This document shows positions 32,518 through 45,060 of a stretch of 64,000 nucleotides of DNA, piece after piece. This DNA comes from Echinometra lucunter (lineage: Eukaryota; Echinodermata; Echinoidea; Camarodonta; Echinometridae). The stretch is from NCBI GenBank assembly GCA_029962745.1, contig CM057169.1:19749661-19813660 (forward strand), written 5' to 3'. The notes beneath the pieces are model-generated. The model was not told the origin of the DNA. It did not search any database and saw only the letters and a list, made by a program, of their open reading frames with translations. The position numbers and the translations under genes were made by a program. Numbering within the stretch: the first letter of the stretch is position 1; the number at the start of each line of letters is the position of its first letter.

Positions 32518-34416
32518 GGGCTAAAGTTCAAGGTAATCTTCATTTCTAGTAACGATTGTCCAGTATATCTATCAACGCACGTGAAATTTACAGGACGATC
32601 CTGATACAAAAGTTGTGATATTTATTGATGAGTAGGGATGCGAATTCGTTCCGAAATGTCCGGTATCAGTGTGGCACAAGATAATCCCCCCTCCTTTTTC
32701 GTCGTCGTTGTTTTTTTTTTTTCTTTTCTTTATATTCTTTGTCTAACAAAATAATTTGTAGATTGTCACCCTTTGTTTTTCTTTTTCCATGTGTTTCTGT
32801 ACTTGTCCTGTGATGTACAAATTGTCAATGTGCTGTACTCCTATTTTATCATTTCTCATATTTTCTCTTCTCGCCCGTCTTGTTATTTATAAATCTATAA
32901 CCCCCACCTCCTCTTTGTATATAGCCTGTGTTTGTTTTTCTCTCCACCGCTTTCATATTGTATTCTTAGGTAGATACAGTAGTACATTTTCATTACATTA
33001 ATAACGTCGCTATGTAATACTATGTACAAGCCAAGTTATAAGTTGGTTCAGAGGATACCTTACGCCTCACAAGCTTTACTTTTACCAAGGTCTCCTCCAC
33101 CTTTCTTTTACTCCACTTCATTATACTGTTGTTGTGATTTTGTTTGCATTGTAATAACATTGATCGTATGAAAGTTGTATGTAACATGTGAAAAGAAGAT
33201 GAATAAGATATCTATCTATCTATATCTATCTTTTCGAGGTGCCATGTATATGGCAAAGCGATTCGGTGAGAGCATTGTAAAACTTATAGTACTCCTTCTT
33301 GTATCCGTGGATATTTTCAAAACCACTCCCCGATGTATCGAAACGACCCAAATTTACCCCAAATAATGGGACTTATCCATTAAAAGTGCACTTTTAAATG
33401 AGTTTTCTCAATTGAGTTTCTCAATTCATTCTTAAATGCATTTCGGCACAAGAGAATCCCCCTCCTTTTTCGTTGTTGTTGTTGTTGTTTTCGAGGTGCC
33501 ATGTATATAGCAAAGCGATCGGTTGAGAGCATTTTAAAACTTATTTTACTCCATCTTGTATCCGTGGAGAATTTCGGTACCACTCCCCATGAGTCGAAAC
33601 GACCCCAAACTGAGCAAAAATGTATTTCTCCACTTTAGAAATGATAATTTTTTATAAATTTATTACCTTGACATATTAGATATAAGGCTTCTAGATTTAA
33701 TCAGGGAAATAAATTTTCCGACCCAAATAATGGGACTTATCCATTAAAAGTGCTCTTTTTTTAAATGAGTCTTCTCAATTCATTCTTAAATGCTTTCATC
33801 CTTGATTAAAGGATCGTCATCAAAATTGAAATTCCTTTGATATGTAATCCAGGGAGGAACCAAGCAAGTGTAAAGGAAACATGACTCAGGACCTAAATAC
33901 ATATTTCAGAAGCACTATTCATAACAACTGCTAGAAATATTTAGAGTTTAATGTTGACCATTTTCTCATCATTTCTTTCCTTATACTGCAGGTAGCCCTA
34001 CCAGGGACTCCACCAACTTGGACTCGGCTATCAGCAGGCGATCACTCTAAAGAATATATTAACATGAATATAGGACACAACAGCTCCTAAATATCGTATG
34101 TATGTTGCTATATGAAAGAATGGAAATATAACATTTGCACCTTGCGTTTTGTTTAGATCAACATTGAAAGGTTTACTTCTCCAAACTTGCAATTTGAGCA
34201 GCACTAATTGTGAGTTATTTTATGGTCACCACTTAACAGTCTGGTATTTTTGTGAATCATGTTTATGAATATAATGTTATAATAATGTTTTCACTCTGTA
34301 GGGTAACCTCTTTTTTAAAAGAAGATACGTGCACAAGTTGGTAAGATAATGTATTTTATGTAGATAACAGAGTAAAGTAATTTAGATAAAATGCCTTCTT
34401 CAAGGACATACGTACC

Positions 34417-34486
34417 GTGCCGGGGATCGAACCCACGACCCTCGCGTTCCCAGGCAAGTGTTTTAAACCACTTGACAACGACACCT
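34417..34486 (-). mobile_element. tRNA-derived SINE head, copy in block 1
   Basis: On the minus strand it begins GGTGTCGTTGTCAAGTGG, an A-box-like region, and holds GGTTCGATCCC, a perfect pol III B box. A CTTGC/GCGAG anticodon-type stem is visible, but the acceptor stem does not pair fully. This is a tRNA-like SINE promoter, not a tRNA gene. The same piece recurs at 44550-44619 in the duplicated block. Confidence 0.55.
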
Positions 34487-34561
34487 CTTACCTTTGTGCG
34501 TTTCCTATCGATCTGAGGAGTAAGGGTTACAACCTAGGGCCAATTTGGCCGTATTGCCTAT

Positions 34562-34923
34562 AGCCTATACAGAGCCAAATTAACCGACAATTCTATCTGT
34601 CCAGGGGGTGTTTCATAAGCTGTTCGTAAAGTTACGAGTAAAGTTACGAATCGTTTGAATATGGCAAGCCAAATGTGATTCTCATTCATTATTAAATCGC
34701 TTGAGCTAAAGGTTGAAATATGCAGATGTAGATTTACATTACTAGCCTATACAGAGCCAAATTAACCGACAATTCTATCTGTCCAGGGGGTGTTTCATAA
34801 AGCTGTTCGTAAAGTTACGAGTAAGTTACGAATCGTTTGAATATGGCAAGCCAAATGTGATTCTCATTCATTATAAATCGCTTGAGCTAAAGGTGAAATA
34901 TGCAGATGTAGATTTACATTACT
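34562..34923 (+). repeat. Tandem duplication, two 181-bp units
   Basis: Units 34562-34743 and 34744-34923 both begin AGCCTATACAGAGCC and end TTTACATTACT, nearly identical. Both copies of the large block contain it (44699-44880 and 44881-45060), so it is a real feature of the locus. Confidence 0.9.
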
Positions 34924-35110
34924 ATTGTTACAAACATTTTTTTTTATTCCAAATTGTATTTTTGCCACAATTTCATTGAGATTATTAGGAAAAAGCAGTC
35001 ACACTTGTTAAAACGTCAGGAAAAATTCTGGGCATCACCATTTTGCTCTTCAAATTCAAATCGTTCGTAAAGTCATGCGTATTTTACGAACAGCTTTATG
35101 AAACATCCCC
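34786..35110. mobile_element. MITE with GGGGTGTTTCATAAAGCTG termini
   Basis: GGGGTGTTTCATAAAGCTG and TTCGTAAA on the left pair with TTTACGAA and CAGCTTTATGAAACATCCCC on the right, a TIR of about 28 bp. The left end is repeated at 34604 because the tandem duplication captured it. The matching element in the second block ends near 45249. Confidence 0.75.
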
Positions 35111-36385
35111 AATATGTCTCCTTTTCGATAAGTTATTTACTTATTGATTCAAATAATTCACGGGTTAGTGACTGATATGCCGATGTTCAGAAATGATTAG
35201 CAGTAATGTAGATACTGTTTATTTTGAATAAACAGTCTATTGTTTATTACGAAGAATTGGTCAAGCACACGCAGGAATTTGAAGTTACTTTTGAATGCAG
35301 TATGTACAGTGTGAAAATAAGCACATAATTTGGATGAATATGAAAGTGATCAATTGTGATATTGCGTATGAATCAGTAGTGATATCTGTTCAAGGATTAT
35401 ATGTAAAAATAGACAGCTGTCTCTGAGAAGATTTATTATTAATTCTCTTATGCACTTAATTCATTTCTTAATGAAGGAAATCTCACTTTAGCAAGGTAGA
35501 CATGGTATATGAAAGCCTGGATTAAACACTGATGTAGGTTTTTGTTGTCCCCCCTCCCCCTTTCTTTCTCTTTCTCACTTTCTATGTATGCGTGTGGTTG
35601 TGTGTGTGTGTGGGGGGGGGGGGAAATGTTGCTGTAACGCTATCCATTTCAGTATGGCTTACAAATACATGCATCCCCACCTAATTATCTCAAGTAGTCA
35701 TTGTGAACTCAAGATCCAGAGATATTATCCAGAGATGTCACCATGTGTCCATTATATACATTTACCATCATTTATGTACCTCCCCTTTATACACATCCAT
35801 ATTGATTCTCTCTCTCTTCTCTCCTCTCCATCTCTCTCGCTCGCTCTAACTTATCCTTTCTCACTTTCCTCTTTCCGTCAAGTTGGCCATCATCCCCACC
35901 ATTTACATCCTCTGGTTTTAAAAGGGTCCCATCTGATAGATATCACTTGACTACCTAAAAAATCATGACGCAGTTGTCTTTCAGACTGAACGATCTATAG
36001 TGAACCCAGCATAATGATACATACAATGCTGACTTCAAATGCTTGATTGAAATTCACAAATTATTAAAACTTCTAAGTATAGCAAATTTATTTCGCTGAT
36101 AAAGATTACACGCAAACCACAATATTTTCTCAATATATTCTGTGAAATGCAGTACAACAGGCAGCACACACGAACGATTCACTGTACACTGACGACCGTT
36201 ACCCTGTGAAACATTACCTGCGAAAAAATAGTTTCTTTGATCACATCATAACAACACAGACATGCAACCGAATATGCAATGTGTTACTCTATATTGGATA
36301 TTGGATATTGGATATAGCTGCTTACTCAAATTTGGCAAAAAAGAAGAGTCCTTTACTCTAGGTGGTACGGATGTTTATACCAGTA

Positions 36386-37297
36386 AGGCTATGGCCACAA
36401 AGAGAGCGGCGACCAACCGATTGGCAGCCTGCTCGGGTGCCGCTGGAATTTAGGCATCGCACAACGATTTATGGAGAAGTCGAGCGGACTCTAAAACCCC
36501 AGCGATGCCTGGGCGATGTCCTGTCGATTTCCCCTGGTCACCAGTCGATTTAGGTCCAAACTTGGCGAAATCGGGGGATTTTCTCCGCGCGGCGTCTGGG
36601 GCAGTGACCAAATGATGACCCACCGATTCCCGCACGATCTCCCACCTGCCCGGCGGCCAGACGGTGATCGGCGGGGAATCTGCGGGGGCTCGGTTTAAAC
36701 CGGCGGATGCCCGCTGGTCTTCCCGGGAATTTCTCTCGAACGACTGGGTATATATGCGATTGCCCCTGGCCATCAACAACAACGCTTTTGCTCTGATCTG
36801 ACAGGTCAACTAGGTCTGCGATGCCGTTGATTCCACCTCACCACCATGACAGCGAGATCGACAAGCCATAGGCTGAGCAGTTCCTTACATAGGCCTATGG
36901 CTGGGCAGAGGATTGGGTGATCAAGCAGGCGCCGCCCGACGCCGGTCTATTTTGGACTAGCCAACCGGTGACCGACCGATTTCTTAGCGACGCACAGGCG
37001 GCAACCGCTGGGCAGGCTTTTCAGGTAGCGCCTTCGATTTTGACCTAAATCGCTCGACGGCGACCGCTCGATTAGGTCAGTCTCCGGGCGGTGACCACCC
37101 GGGCACCGAGCGTATTTTGGGCGGCGAGTGAAAAGTGAGCAGGCGGCCGCCGAAATTTTAACCCGCGCTAAAAACTTTAGCCCTAAATAACAGCAGTGCC
37201 GGGCGGGCCCGCCAGTCGGTACCCGGGCGAAATTGTCTAAAAACTCGCCGCCCGGCCGCCCCGAGCAGGCTGATTCTGGGCTTTGTGACCATAGCCT
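36386..37297. mobile_element. GC-rich DNA transposon-like element, about 0.9 kb, copy in block 1
   Basis: AGGCTATGGCCACAAAG at 36386 and its near-inverse CTTTGTGACCATAGCCT ending at 37297 are terminal inverted repeats. A further subterminal match (CAGCCTGCTCGGG inverted as CCCGAGCAGGCTG) extends the similarity to roughly 50 bp. The interior is strikingly GC-rich, with many GCGACCG/CGGTCGC-type words, against very AT-rich surroundings. The ORFs inside (36450-36809 minus and others) show no domain. It recurs at 46532-47445 in the duplicated block. Confidence 0.7.
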
Positions 37298-37521
37298 AAA
37301 GGACATGAATATAATACTGATCTATTTGCACTGGGTCAGGTCTGCCGTTCTCACAACATCTTCTCTCCAAATAATTTGGCCACCTCGGTTCAAATAATAC
37401 ACGATCATGACGATGGTCCGCCTACTACTCAATTTAAAACATTACAACACATAGTTTTGATATTACACGAAATGAAAAATGACGCATGAAAATGAAAGTT
37501 TGTAATATTATGAAGCTATCC

Positions 37522-37557
<36 letters not shown>

Positions 37558-38744
37558 GAAGCATCCATTAACAGAACTGACATACAGACAGAAAAATAAA
37601 AGAGAGAGAGAAAAAAAAAACCCACAAAACACCACAAAGTCCCGATCATACTGACTTAAATATCATTGCATAAACACGGTTTAGTTGCAAGTTATGCTCC
37701 CCTACTTTCGCGAAAGGAAGCAGGGTAACGAAAAGTGACATTTCATGTAAAAGAGCAAAATGTATTTGTCATTTACACTGACACCAGTGCAATACCATGA
37801 TGTCTTGCCTAACATGTCCCTTAGCAGGATGAGTGCTCATGCATAATATTTTAAGAAGAGCACACTAGGTAATATATGAAGAAAAATCAGTGACTCAAAT
37901 TTGGTTGATATGTCACTTGATTCCTTTTGCAAAGTAGAGCAGCAGTGTTAATACCAAGCCCAATCCGCCCTGCGACCTCTGGGACAGTACCATATTCGTG
38001 CGCGAAGGGGGCGTTTTATACCGCCACATGCCAACTCCTTGCCGGCCCTCCGACCATAGATTGACCGACCTTTTAATGGGAATTTAAGTACCCGATTGGT
38101 GGAGCTTTCTATCACCAATTCGCCTCACAGATGGAGACTAGGTTGTTTTTCGACAAATCCACACGCACACCCACACTGTACACACATCATGCAACGTAAC
38201 TCTACACATTAATTATTACAGCCTTATTGTACACATAATTGTAAATTTAAACAAAACAAAAACAAAAACAAAAACAAAAAACCCTTCTGAATACTGTACG
38301 GTCATACAAGGTATAAGGAACCACAATTGTTTCATTGAACAAAATCTATTTACAAAAACCGATGTACAATGCCTTGTTGCCAAGCGCGTAAGATTGAAGA
38401 TTCAATAACGATTTACTGCATTTGCTTTAATTTTAAGGATACATCCATTACAAATATTTGATGCAACCCAGTGGCTGAACCCGTGTTTCAATGCAAAGAA
38501 CCGGATGGATGATTGACGATTGACGATCCAAATCTGAAAATATTTCATCCCATTTCCTTAAACAATTTTTGAACCATTACCAGCCTCTGTTTAGTGTATG
38601 GTTGGCAGTGGCAGATGGGAGAGAAGACTACCGACCTACTGCATGCCCTCTTCAAACAAAAAGTATATTTTGTGCTTCCTCCCTCTTTTAATATGTTTAA
38701 CGTCCATTACACATCAGGTGTCGTTAAGTTACTTTTTTTTTGCC

Positions 38745-39055
38745 ACTCTCCATCCGGGCGCTAAGTTGGTACCCGGTAGGATGTGAAATTTATAGGAGCT
38801 TGTTCAGCATTGTGAGCGTCCGCTAAAAAAAGCTCAAGGCTGGAATGCTCCGTGGGGAGTGGAGAAGTTGCGTACATTGATCTGTTGATTGGGTAGGGGT
38901 AATTTCTTTAAAGCGCTTAGAGACATCAGAATTGTATTTGGCACTATAAGAATCCATAAAAATTATTACTGCTCGCATCGAACATTGGAGATGTGTTTGC
39001 CACTATAAGAATACATAAAACTATTACTATTATTATTATTATTCGCATGACGTAA
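38745..39055 (+). mobile_element. SINE-like repeat with (ATT)n tail
   Basis: The stretch runs from CGGGCGCTAAGTTGGTACCC through AAAGCGCTTAGAGACATCAG and TTTGGCACTATAAGAATCC to an ATT microsatellite. The AGCGCTTxGAGACAT ... GGCGCTATATAA ending is familiar from invertebrate SINE tails. The last 60 bp is itself partly duplicated. Left boundary uncertain. Confidence 0.45.
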
Positions 39056-39982
39056 GACTGTGTCACCGACTGCAGCAGTTTTTTTTTTTCACTTCAAAAA
39101 AGTGAACAAAGCACAGAGTAAGGTTGCCAATGTTCGTCGGGTAAGAAAAAAATCACCTTAATAGCTCTTTATTGCACCATTATTTCAATCAAGTCATTAT
39201 TTTTAATCAAGTCATATAATTTCATATTCTTACTGTTTCAGCAAATGGAAAATCCAGTTAGAAAATAAAGAGTTGCTATGGCAATAATGGTTTTCATTTT
39301 CAATGTTTTGAACTAGTGTTTAACATAGCGGCTCCAGTCTTGTACGAAATGTACAAACTTAAGGAAGAGATTTGTTTCAACCATGTTGCCTTAACTTCGA
39401 GCTTAAGAATTCACGGGTTCAAATTTTAGTAGCGAGACCTCCAATTCCATCGCTGAAGTGTGGCATTGCAGATACTTTTTCAACCCTCCAGTTGTCATGG
39501 TTGTTTGTCTGGTTTTGTACCCTGTGTGTGTGATTTGCGGTATGCTGTCGTATCGTGTATTTTAAATTGATTTTTTACTGGGAAGGATTGACCTGACGAA
39601 CACAGGCTCACGGCCGTACCAGAAATTTTCAATACTTACACTTTTTTTAAAATAAAAACTGTCCAAATGCCACCAAAAGTGTGCACCGGAACCTTCAATT
39701 TCAATTTCAAAAACGCAAAAGCATCCTCGTGACCAGCTCGGTCGCTTCACTTCCTCGCTTGCATGTTTCTTCGGACATTTTACGTATTCTTGCCCCTCAC
39801 CCCCGGAAAAAATTCTGCGTACGGCCCTGCACAGCCTGTTAGTTGAAAATAGGCAACCTTATACTCTACTGGTGCATTCTGCATCCACTATCAGTTTCCT
39901 TTTAAACACTATGAATAGCTCAGTATAAATACCCCAGTCAACATCACCGTAAAGGGCCCAGATTGTCGTGTTGTTTTTTTTT

Positions 39983-40482
39983 NNNNNNNNNNNNNNNNNN
40001 NNNNNNNNNNNNNNNNNNNNNNNNNNNNNNNNNNNNNNNNNNNNNNNNNNNNNNNNNNNNNNNNNNNNNNNNNNNNNNNNNNNNNNNNNNNNNNNNNNNN
40101 NNNNNNNNNNNNNNNNNNNNNNNNNNNNNNNNNNNNNNNNNNNNNNNNNNNNNNNNNNNNNNNNNNNNNNNNNNNNNNNNNNNNNNNNNNNNNNNNNNNN
40201 NNNNNNNNNNNNNNNNNNNNNNNNNNNNNNNNNNNNNNNNNNNNNNNNNNNNNNNNNNNNNNNNNNNNNNNNNNNNNNNNNNNNNNNNNNNNNNNNNNNN
40301 NNNNNNNNNNNNNNNNNNNNNNNNNNNNNNNNNNNNNNNNNNNNNNNNNNNNNNNNNNNNNNNNNNNNNNNNNNNNNNNNNNNNNNNNNNNNNNNNNNNN
40401 NNNNNNNNNNNNNNNNNNNNNNNNNNNNNNNNNNNNNNNNNNNNNNNNNNNNNNNNNNNNNNNNNNNNNNNNNNNNNNNNNN
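39983..40482. other. Assembly gap of exactly 500 N
   Basis: 500 consecutive N, a placeholder size. The sequence left of it and the sequence right of it are the two ends of the duplicated block. Translations crossing it are meaningless. Confidence 0.99.
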
Positions 40483-41639
40483 TGTTTTTTTTCTCAGAGG
40501 TGAATTGTCCTATGGGGTGCTTTTTATGATGATATTTCAGGATAAGGCGTCCAGATTTACAGCACTTATATTGCACCACATTTACGTCGACTTATAAAAA
40601 TGCACACACTTTCATTAAAGTTTTGTGGACAAGGTTTTAAGACATGAGTATCATGTGGCGTTTATTTCAAAATGAAAATGTTTGTGTAGTCTGACATTGA
40701 ACCGATCAGTCAGTAATATGGTTAATTATATATAATATAAGCTTTAGTTATACACCCCCCCCCCTTCATTGAGTCTTTTATATCTTCAAATCACTTTCTA
40801 GAGCGACTACCCAATAAAACGACTATCACGATGGACCTAATTTCCTGCTCTGATAAAAACGATTTCAACAAATCATCCCTCGGATTAAACAAGCGATCGA
40901 TATCTAGATGACAGTAAGATTGCAAAGAATCATTGATGAAAATCCTTAAATGTTCCACTTTGAATTTCAGTAACTGTCAGTCATTTTGTAATTTCAATGT
41001 ACCTCATTAAATTTACGGAGAACGCTTGCAGCACAAAGTGAGGGCGCTTCTTGCGTCATTCTTCAAAAAGTTAAAATATTTATGCATTTGACAGTTCGCG
41101 TGCCCGTATATAATGGGTATCTTACTCTCTATATGTTGAGACTATTAAGTACCACATTCGTATAGTTTCATAGAGACGAGAATATTTACTCAACACCTGC
41201 TCAAACTTCCTCGATGTCGGATTCAATGACTAGTGTGGTGGTACTGGCATAGGGGCTGAAAATCGCTTCAGAGTTTAACTTGCGATATTAGCTATTCGGG
41301 TGAGGATGACATCGTTTCAGCTACACTGTTTGCCAATCTTGACTCTGTCAACATTTAGCAGTGTTTAGAGTAAATTTTCCTTGTACTCGACTCAGCCGAA
41401 TCCTTTTAAGAAGCGAAGACGTGTTTGTAAGGAGTTACAGAGGATATTCGACTCTTGGACAGGACTGAAGGACTAGGTAAAGGAAGATCAATGCCTTGGT
41501 CCAATTAATGTACTATAACGAGTCACTTACGATATGCAACTGAGTTGGCGGATACCGGCGCTATAGAAGACTTCATTATTATTATTAAAGGTTGTTCATC
41601 AAGGAAGCCTATCTTCATTAACGAAGAAACTTTGAAAAG

Positions 41640-42643
41640 ATGAATATCACTTCGACCTACACTTCTGAAGAAGATGAAGCAGGCAGTCCATTGTCACTAC
41701 CGACCCTCATCATCTACATCTCATTCGGTGCCATAGGCGTGATCGATAACGGGCTCGTCCTCTATGTAATTGCACGAGTTAAGGAGCTTCAAGATACGAC
41801 CAACCTCTTCATCGCAAACCAGTCGCTCATAGACGGCTTCTCCTCGATACTCCTTCTTGCTATTTTCGTCGTTCCCAGACCGCCACTCCCAGAGAACAAC
41901 CCCATCCTGGCGAGGTTCCTCTGTGGGTTTTGGTACTCCCAGTTTCTTTACTGGGCCTCTTTGGTATCCTCCCTAGTCAACTTGCTCATCCTCACTCTGG
42001 AGAGGTACTTCGCCGTTCTCTATCCCATACGCTACAGGAGATATGTCAGCTACAAACTGGTGATCGGTTGTTCCCTTATTCCCTGGGCAAGCGGCTTCCT
42101 CCATATGTGCTACCTCATAACGATAACCAAAGTGAAAGATCAATTCCTGCATGTGTTTGTCTGGCCAATGAGACACTTCAACCAGGCATTGGGGATTATA
42201 CACGTTCGTCATCACTTTCGTTGTTCCATTCTCCGTCATGTTTTCCTTCTATACCCGCATGTGGGCAGGAAGCTTCGTGAGGGACTTCCACAAGGAAGAC
42301 GCGACAGTCCACCAGGCCACCGACTACAGGAACATCGCTCGCAAGAATGTGCTCAAGACGATGCTGTCTTTGAGCTTGTGTTACCCGCCGTATTGCTGGG
42401 CACCAAAACCAGTTCACTTACCCTCCTTATTGCGTCGGTGTGACATCAATCTGGCCGGAACATTTCTATTACGTAACCGTCCTGCATTTCTTTCATAATA
42501 TCTGGATCAACTCCGTGTTTCTATGTGTTCCAGTATCATAAATTTCAACGTGGACTTAAGACTGTTTTCTGTTGTTCTGGACGCTCCCCAGAAGTGGAGG
42601 TGAAAACCATGAGTAGCGTTCCCGCATCAACTCAGGAGTGTGA
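41640..42643 (+). CDS. Second rhodopsin-class GPCR, copy in block 2 (frameshifted 3' third)
   Basis: The open frame from 41640 is correct through helices 1-4: DTTNLFIANQSLID and NNPILARFLCGFWYS are in frame here but broken in copy 1. From about 42143 (an extra T in GATCAATTCCTGC) many 1-nt indels scramble helices 5-7, which copy 1 preserves. The stop equivalent to copy 1 is at 42641-42643. The two copies are complementary, as expected if each carries independent read errors. Count the receptor once. Confidence 0.8.
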
Positions 42644-44549
42644 GGCTAAAGTTCAAGGTAATCTTTCATTTCTAGTAACGATTGTCCAGTATATCTATCA
42701 ACGCACGTGAAATTTACAGGCGATCCTGATACAAAGTGTGATATTTATTGATGAGATAGGTGATGCGAATTCGTTCCGAAATGTCCGGTATCAGTGTGGC
42801 ACAAGATCATCCCCCTCCTTTTTCGTCGTCGTTGTTTTTTTTTTTTTCTTTTCTTATATTCTTTGTCTAACAAAATATTTGTAGATTGTCACCCTTTGTT
42901 TTTCTTTTTCCATGTGTTTCTGTGACTTGTCCTGTGATGTACAAATTGCAATGTGCTGTACTCCTATTTTATCATTTCTCATATTTTCTCTTCTCGCCCG
43001 TCTTGTTATTTATAAATCTATAACCCCCACCTCCTCTTTTGTATATAGCCTGTGTTTTGTTTTTCTCTCCACCGCTTTCATATTGTATTCTTAGGTAGAT
43101 ACAGTAGTACATTTTCATTACATTAATAACGTCGCTATGTAATACTATGTACAAGCCAAGTTATAAGTTGGTTCAGAGGATACCTTACGCCTCACAAGCT
43201 TTACTTTTACCAAGGTCTCCTCCACCTTTCTTTTACTCCACTTCATTATACTGTTGTTGTGATTTTGTTTGCATTGTAATAACATTGATCGTATGAAAGT
43301 TGTATGTAACATGTGAAAAGAAAGATGAATAAGAATATCTATCTATCTATATCTATCTTTTCGAGGTGCCATGTATATGGCAAAGCGATTCGGTGAGAGC
43401 ATTGTAAAACTTATAGTACTCCTTCTTGTATCCGTGGATAATTTTCAAAACCACTCCCGATGTATCGAAACGACCCCAAATTTACCCCAAATAATGGGAC
43501 TTATCCATTAAAAGTGCACTTTTTAAATGAGTTTTCTCAATTGAGTTTTCTCAATTCATTCTTAAATGCATTTCGGCACAAGAGAATCCCCCTCCTTTTT
43601 CGTTGTTGTTGTTGTTGTTTTTCGAGGTGCCATGTATATAGCAAAGCGATCGTGAGAGCATTTTAAAACTTATTTTACTCCATCTTGTATCCGTGAGGAA
43701 TTTTCGGGGTACCACTCCCCATGAGTCGAAACGACCCCAAACTGAGCAAAAATGTATTGTCTCCACTTTAGAAATGATAATTTTTTATAAATTTATTACC
43801 TTGGACATATTAGATATAAGGCTTCTAGATTAATCAGGAAAAATAAATTTTCCGACCAAATAATGGGACTTATCCATTTAAAAGTGCTCTTTTTTTTAAA
43901 TGAGTCTTCTCAATTCATTCTTAAATGCATTCTCCTTGATTAAAGGATCGTCATCAAAATTTGAAATTCCTTGATATTAATCCAGGGAGGAACCAAGCAA
44001 GTGTAAGGAAACATGACTCAGGACCTAAATACATATTTCAGAAGCCACTATTCATAACAAATGCTAGAAATATTTTAGATGTTTAATGTTGACCATTTTC
44101 TCATCATTTTCTTTCCTTATACTGCAGGTAGCCCTACCAGGGACTCCACCAACTTGGACTCGGCTATCAGCAGGCGATCACTCTAAAGAAATATATTAAC
44201 ATGAATATAGGACACAACAGCTCCTAAATATCGTATGTATGTTGCTATATGAAAGAATGGAAATATAACATTGCACCTTGCGTTTTGTTTAGATCAACAT
44301 TGAAAGGTTTACTTCTCCAAACTTGCAATTTGAGCAGCACTAATTGTGAGTTATTTTATGGTCACCACTTAACAGTCTGGTATTTTTGTGAATCATGTTT
44401 ATGAATATAATGTTTATAATAATGTTTTCACTCTGTAGGGTAACCTCTTTTTTTAAAAGAAAGATACGTGCACAAGTTGGTAAGATAATGTATTTATGTA
44501 AGATAACAGAGTAATTTAGATAAATGCCTTCTTCAAGGACATAAGTACC

Positions 44550-44619
44550 GTGCCGGGGATCGAACCCCACGACCCTCGCGTTCCCAGGCAAGTGTTTTAA
44601 ACCACTTGACAACGACACC
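44550..44619 (-). mobile_element. tRNA-derived SINE head, copy in block 2
   Basis: Second assembly instance of the element at 34417-34486, with one-base differences including an extra C beside the B box. Confidence 0.5.
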
Positions 44620-44698
44620 TCTTACCTTTTGTGCGTTTCCTATCGATTCTGAGGAGTAAGGGTTACAAACCTAGGGCCAATTTGGCCGTATTGCCTAT

Positions 44699-45060
44699 AG
44701 CCTATACAGAGCCAAATTAACCGACAATTCTATCTGTCCAGGGGGTTGTTTCATAAAGCTGTTCGTAAAGTTACGAGTAAAGTTACGAATCGTTTGAATA
44801 TGGCAAGCCAAATGTGATTCTCATTCATTATAAATCGCTTGAGCTAAAGGTGAAATATGCAGATGTAGATTTACATTACTAGCCTATACAGAGCCAATTA
44901 ACCGACAATTCTATCTGTCCAGGGGGTGTTTCATAAAGCTGTTCGTAAAGTTACGAGTAAAGTTACGAATCGTTTGAATATGGCAAGCCAAATGTGATTC
45001 TCATTCATTATAAATCGCTTGAGCTAAAGGTGAAATATGCAGATGTAGATTTACATTACT
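44699..45060 (+). repeat. Tandem duplication, two 181-bp units, copy in block 2
   Basis: Second assembly instance of 34562-34923. The TIR-bearing MITE overlaps it and ends near 45249. Confidence 0.85.

Larger units (their letters stand above)
30354..39982. repeat. Duplicated 9.6-kb block, copy 1 (probable assembly overlap)
   Basis: The block starts inside TGTTTTTTTTCTCAGAGG and stops inside the T-run after GATTGTCGTG, where the N gap begins. The same 9.6 kb restarts on the other side of the gap. Differences are mostly single-base indels in short homopolymers with a few substitutions. The left flank is unique to this copy. It is best explained as the end of one contig overlapping the start of the next. 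Confidence 0.9.

Noticed and set aside
34417..34486. Functional tRNA gene
   Set aside because: The A and B boxes are present, but the acceptor and T stems do not pair properly and the anticodon loop is the wrong size.
36450..36809. 119-codon ORF in the GC-rich island (also 36947-37306, 46699-46959, 47226-47519)
   Set aside because: Long open frames are expected by chance in GC-rich DNA. The two block copies do not preserve the same frames, and no domain is visible.
39944..40597. Long ORFs of about 190-210 codons
   Set aside because: They consist of N-derived unknown residues across the assembly gap.
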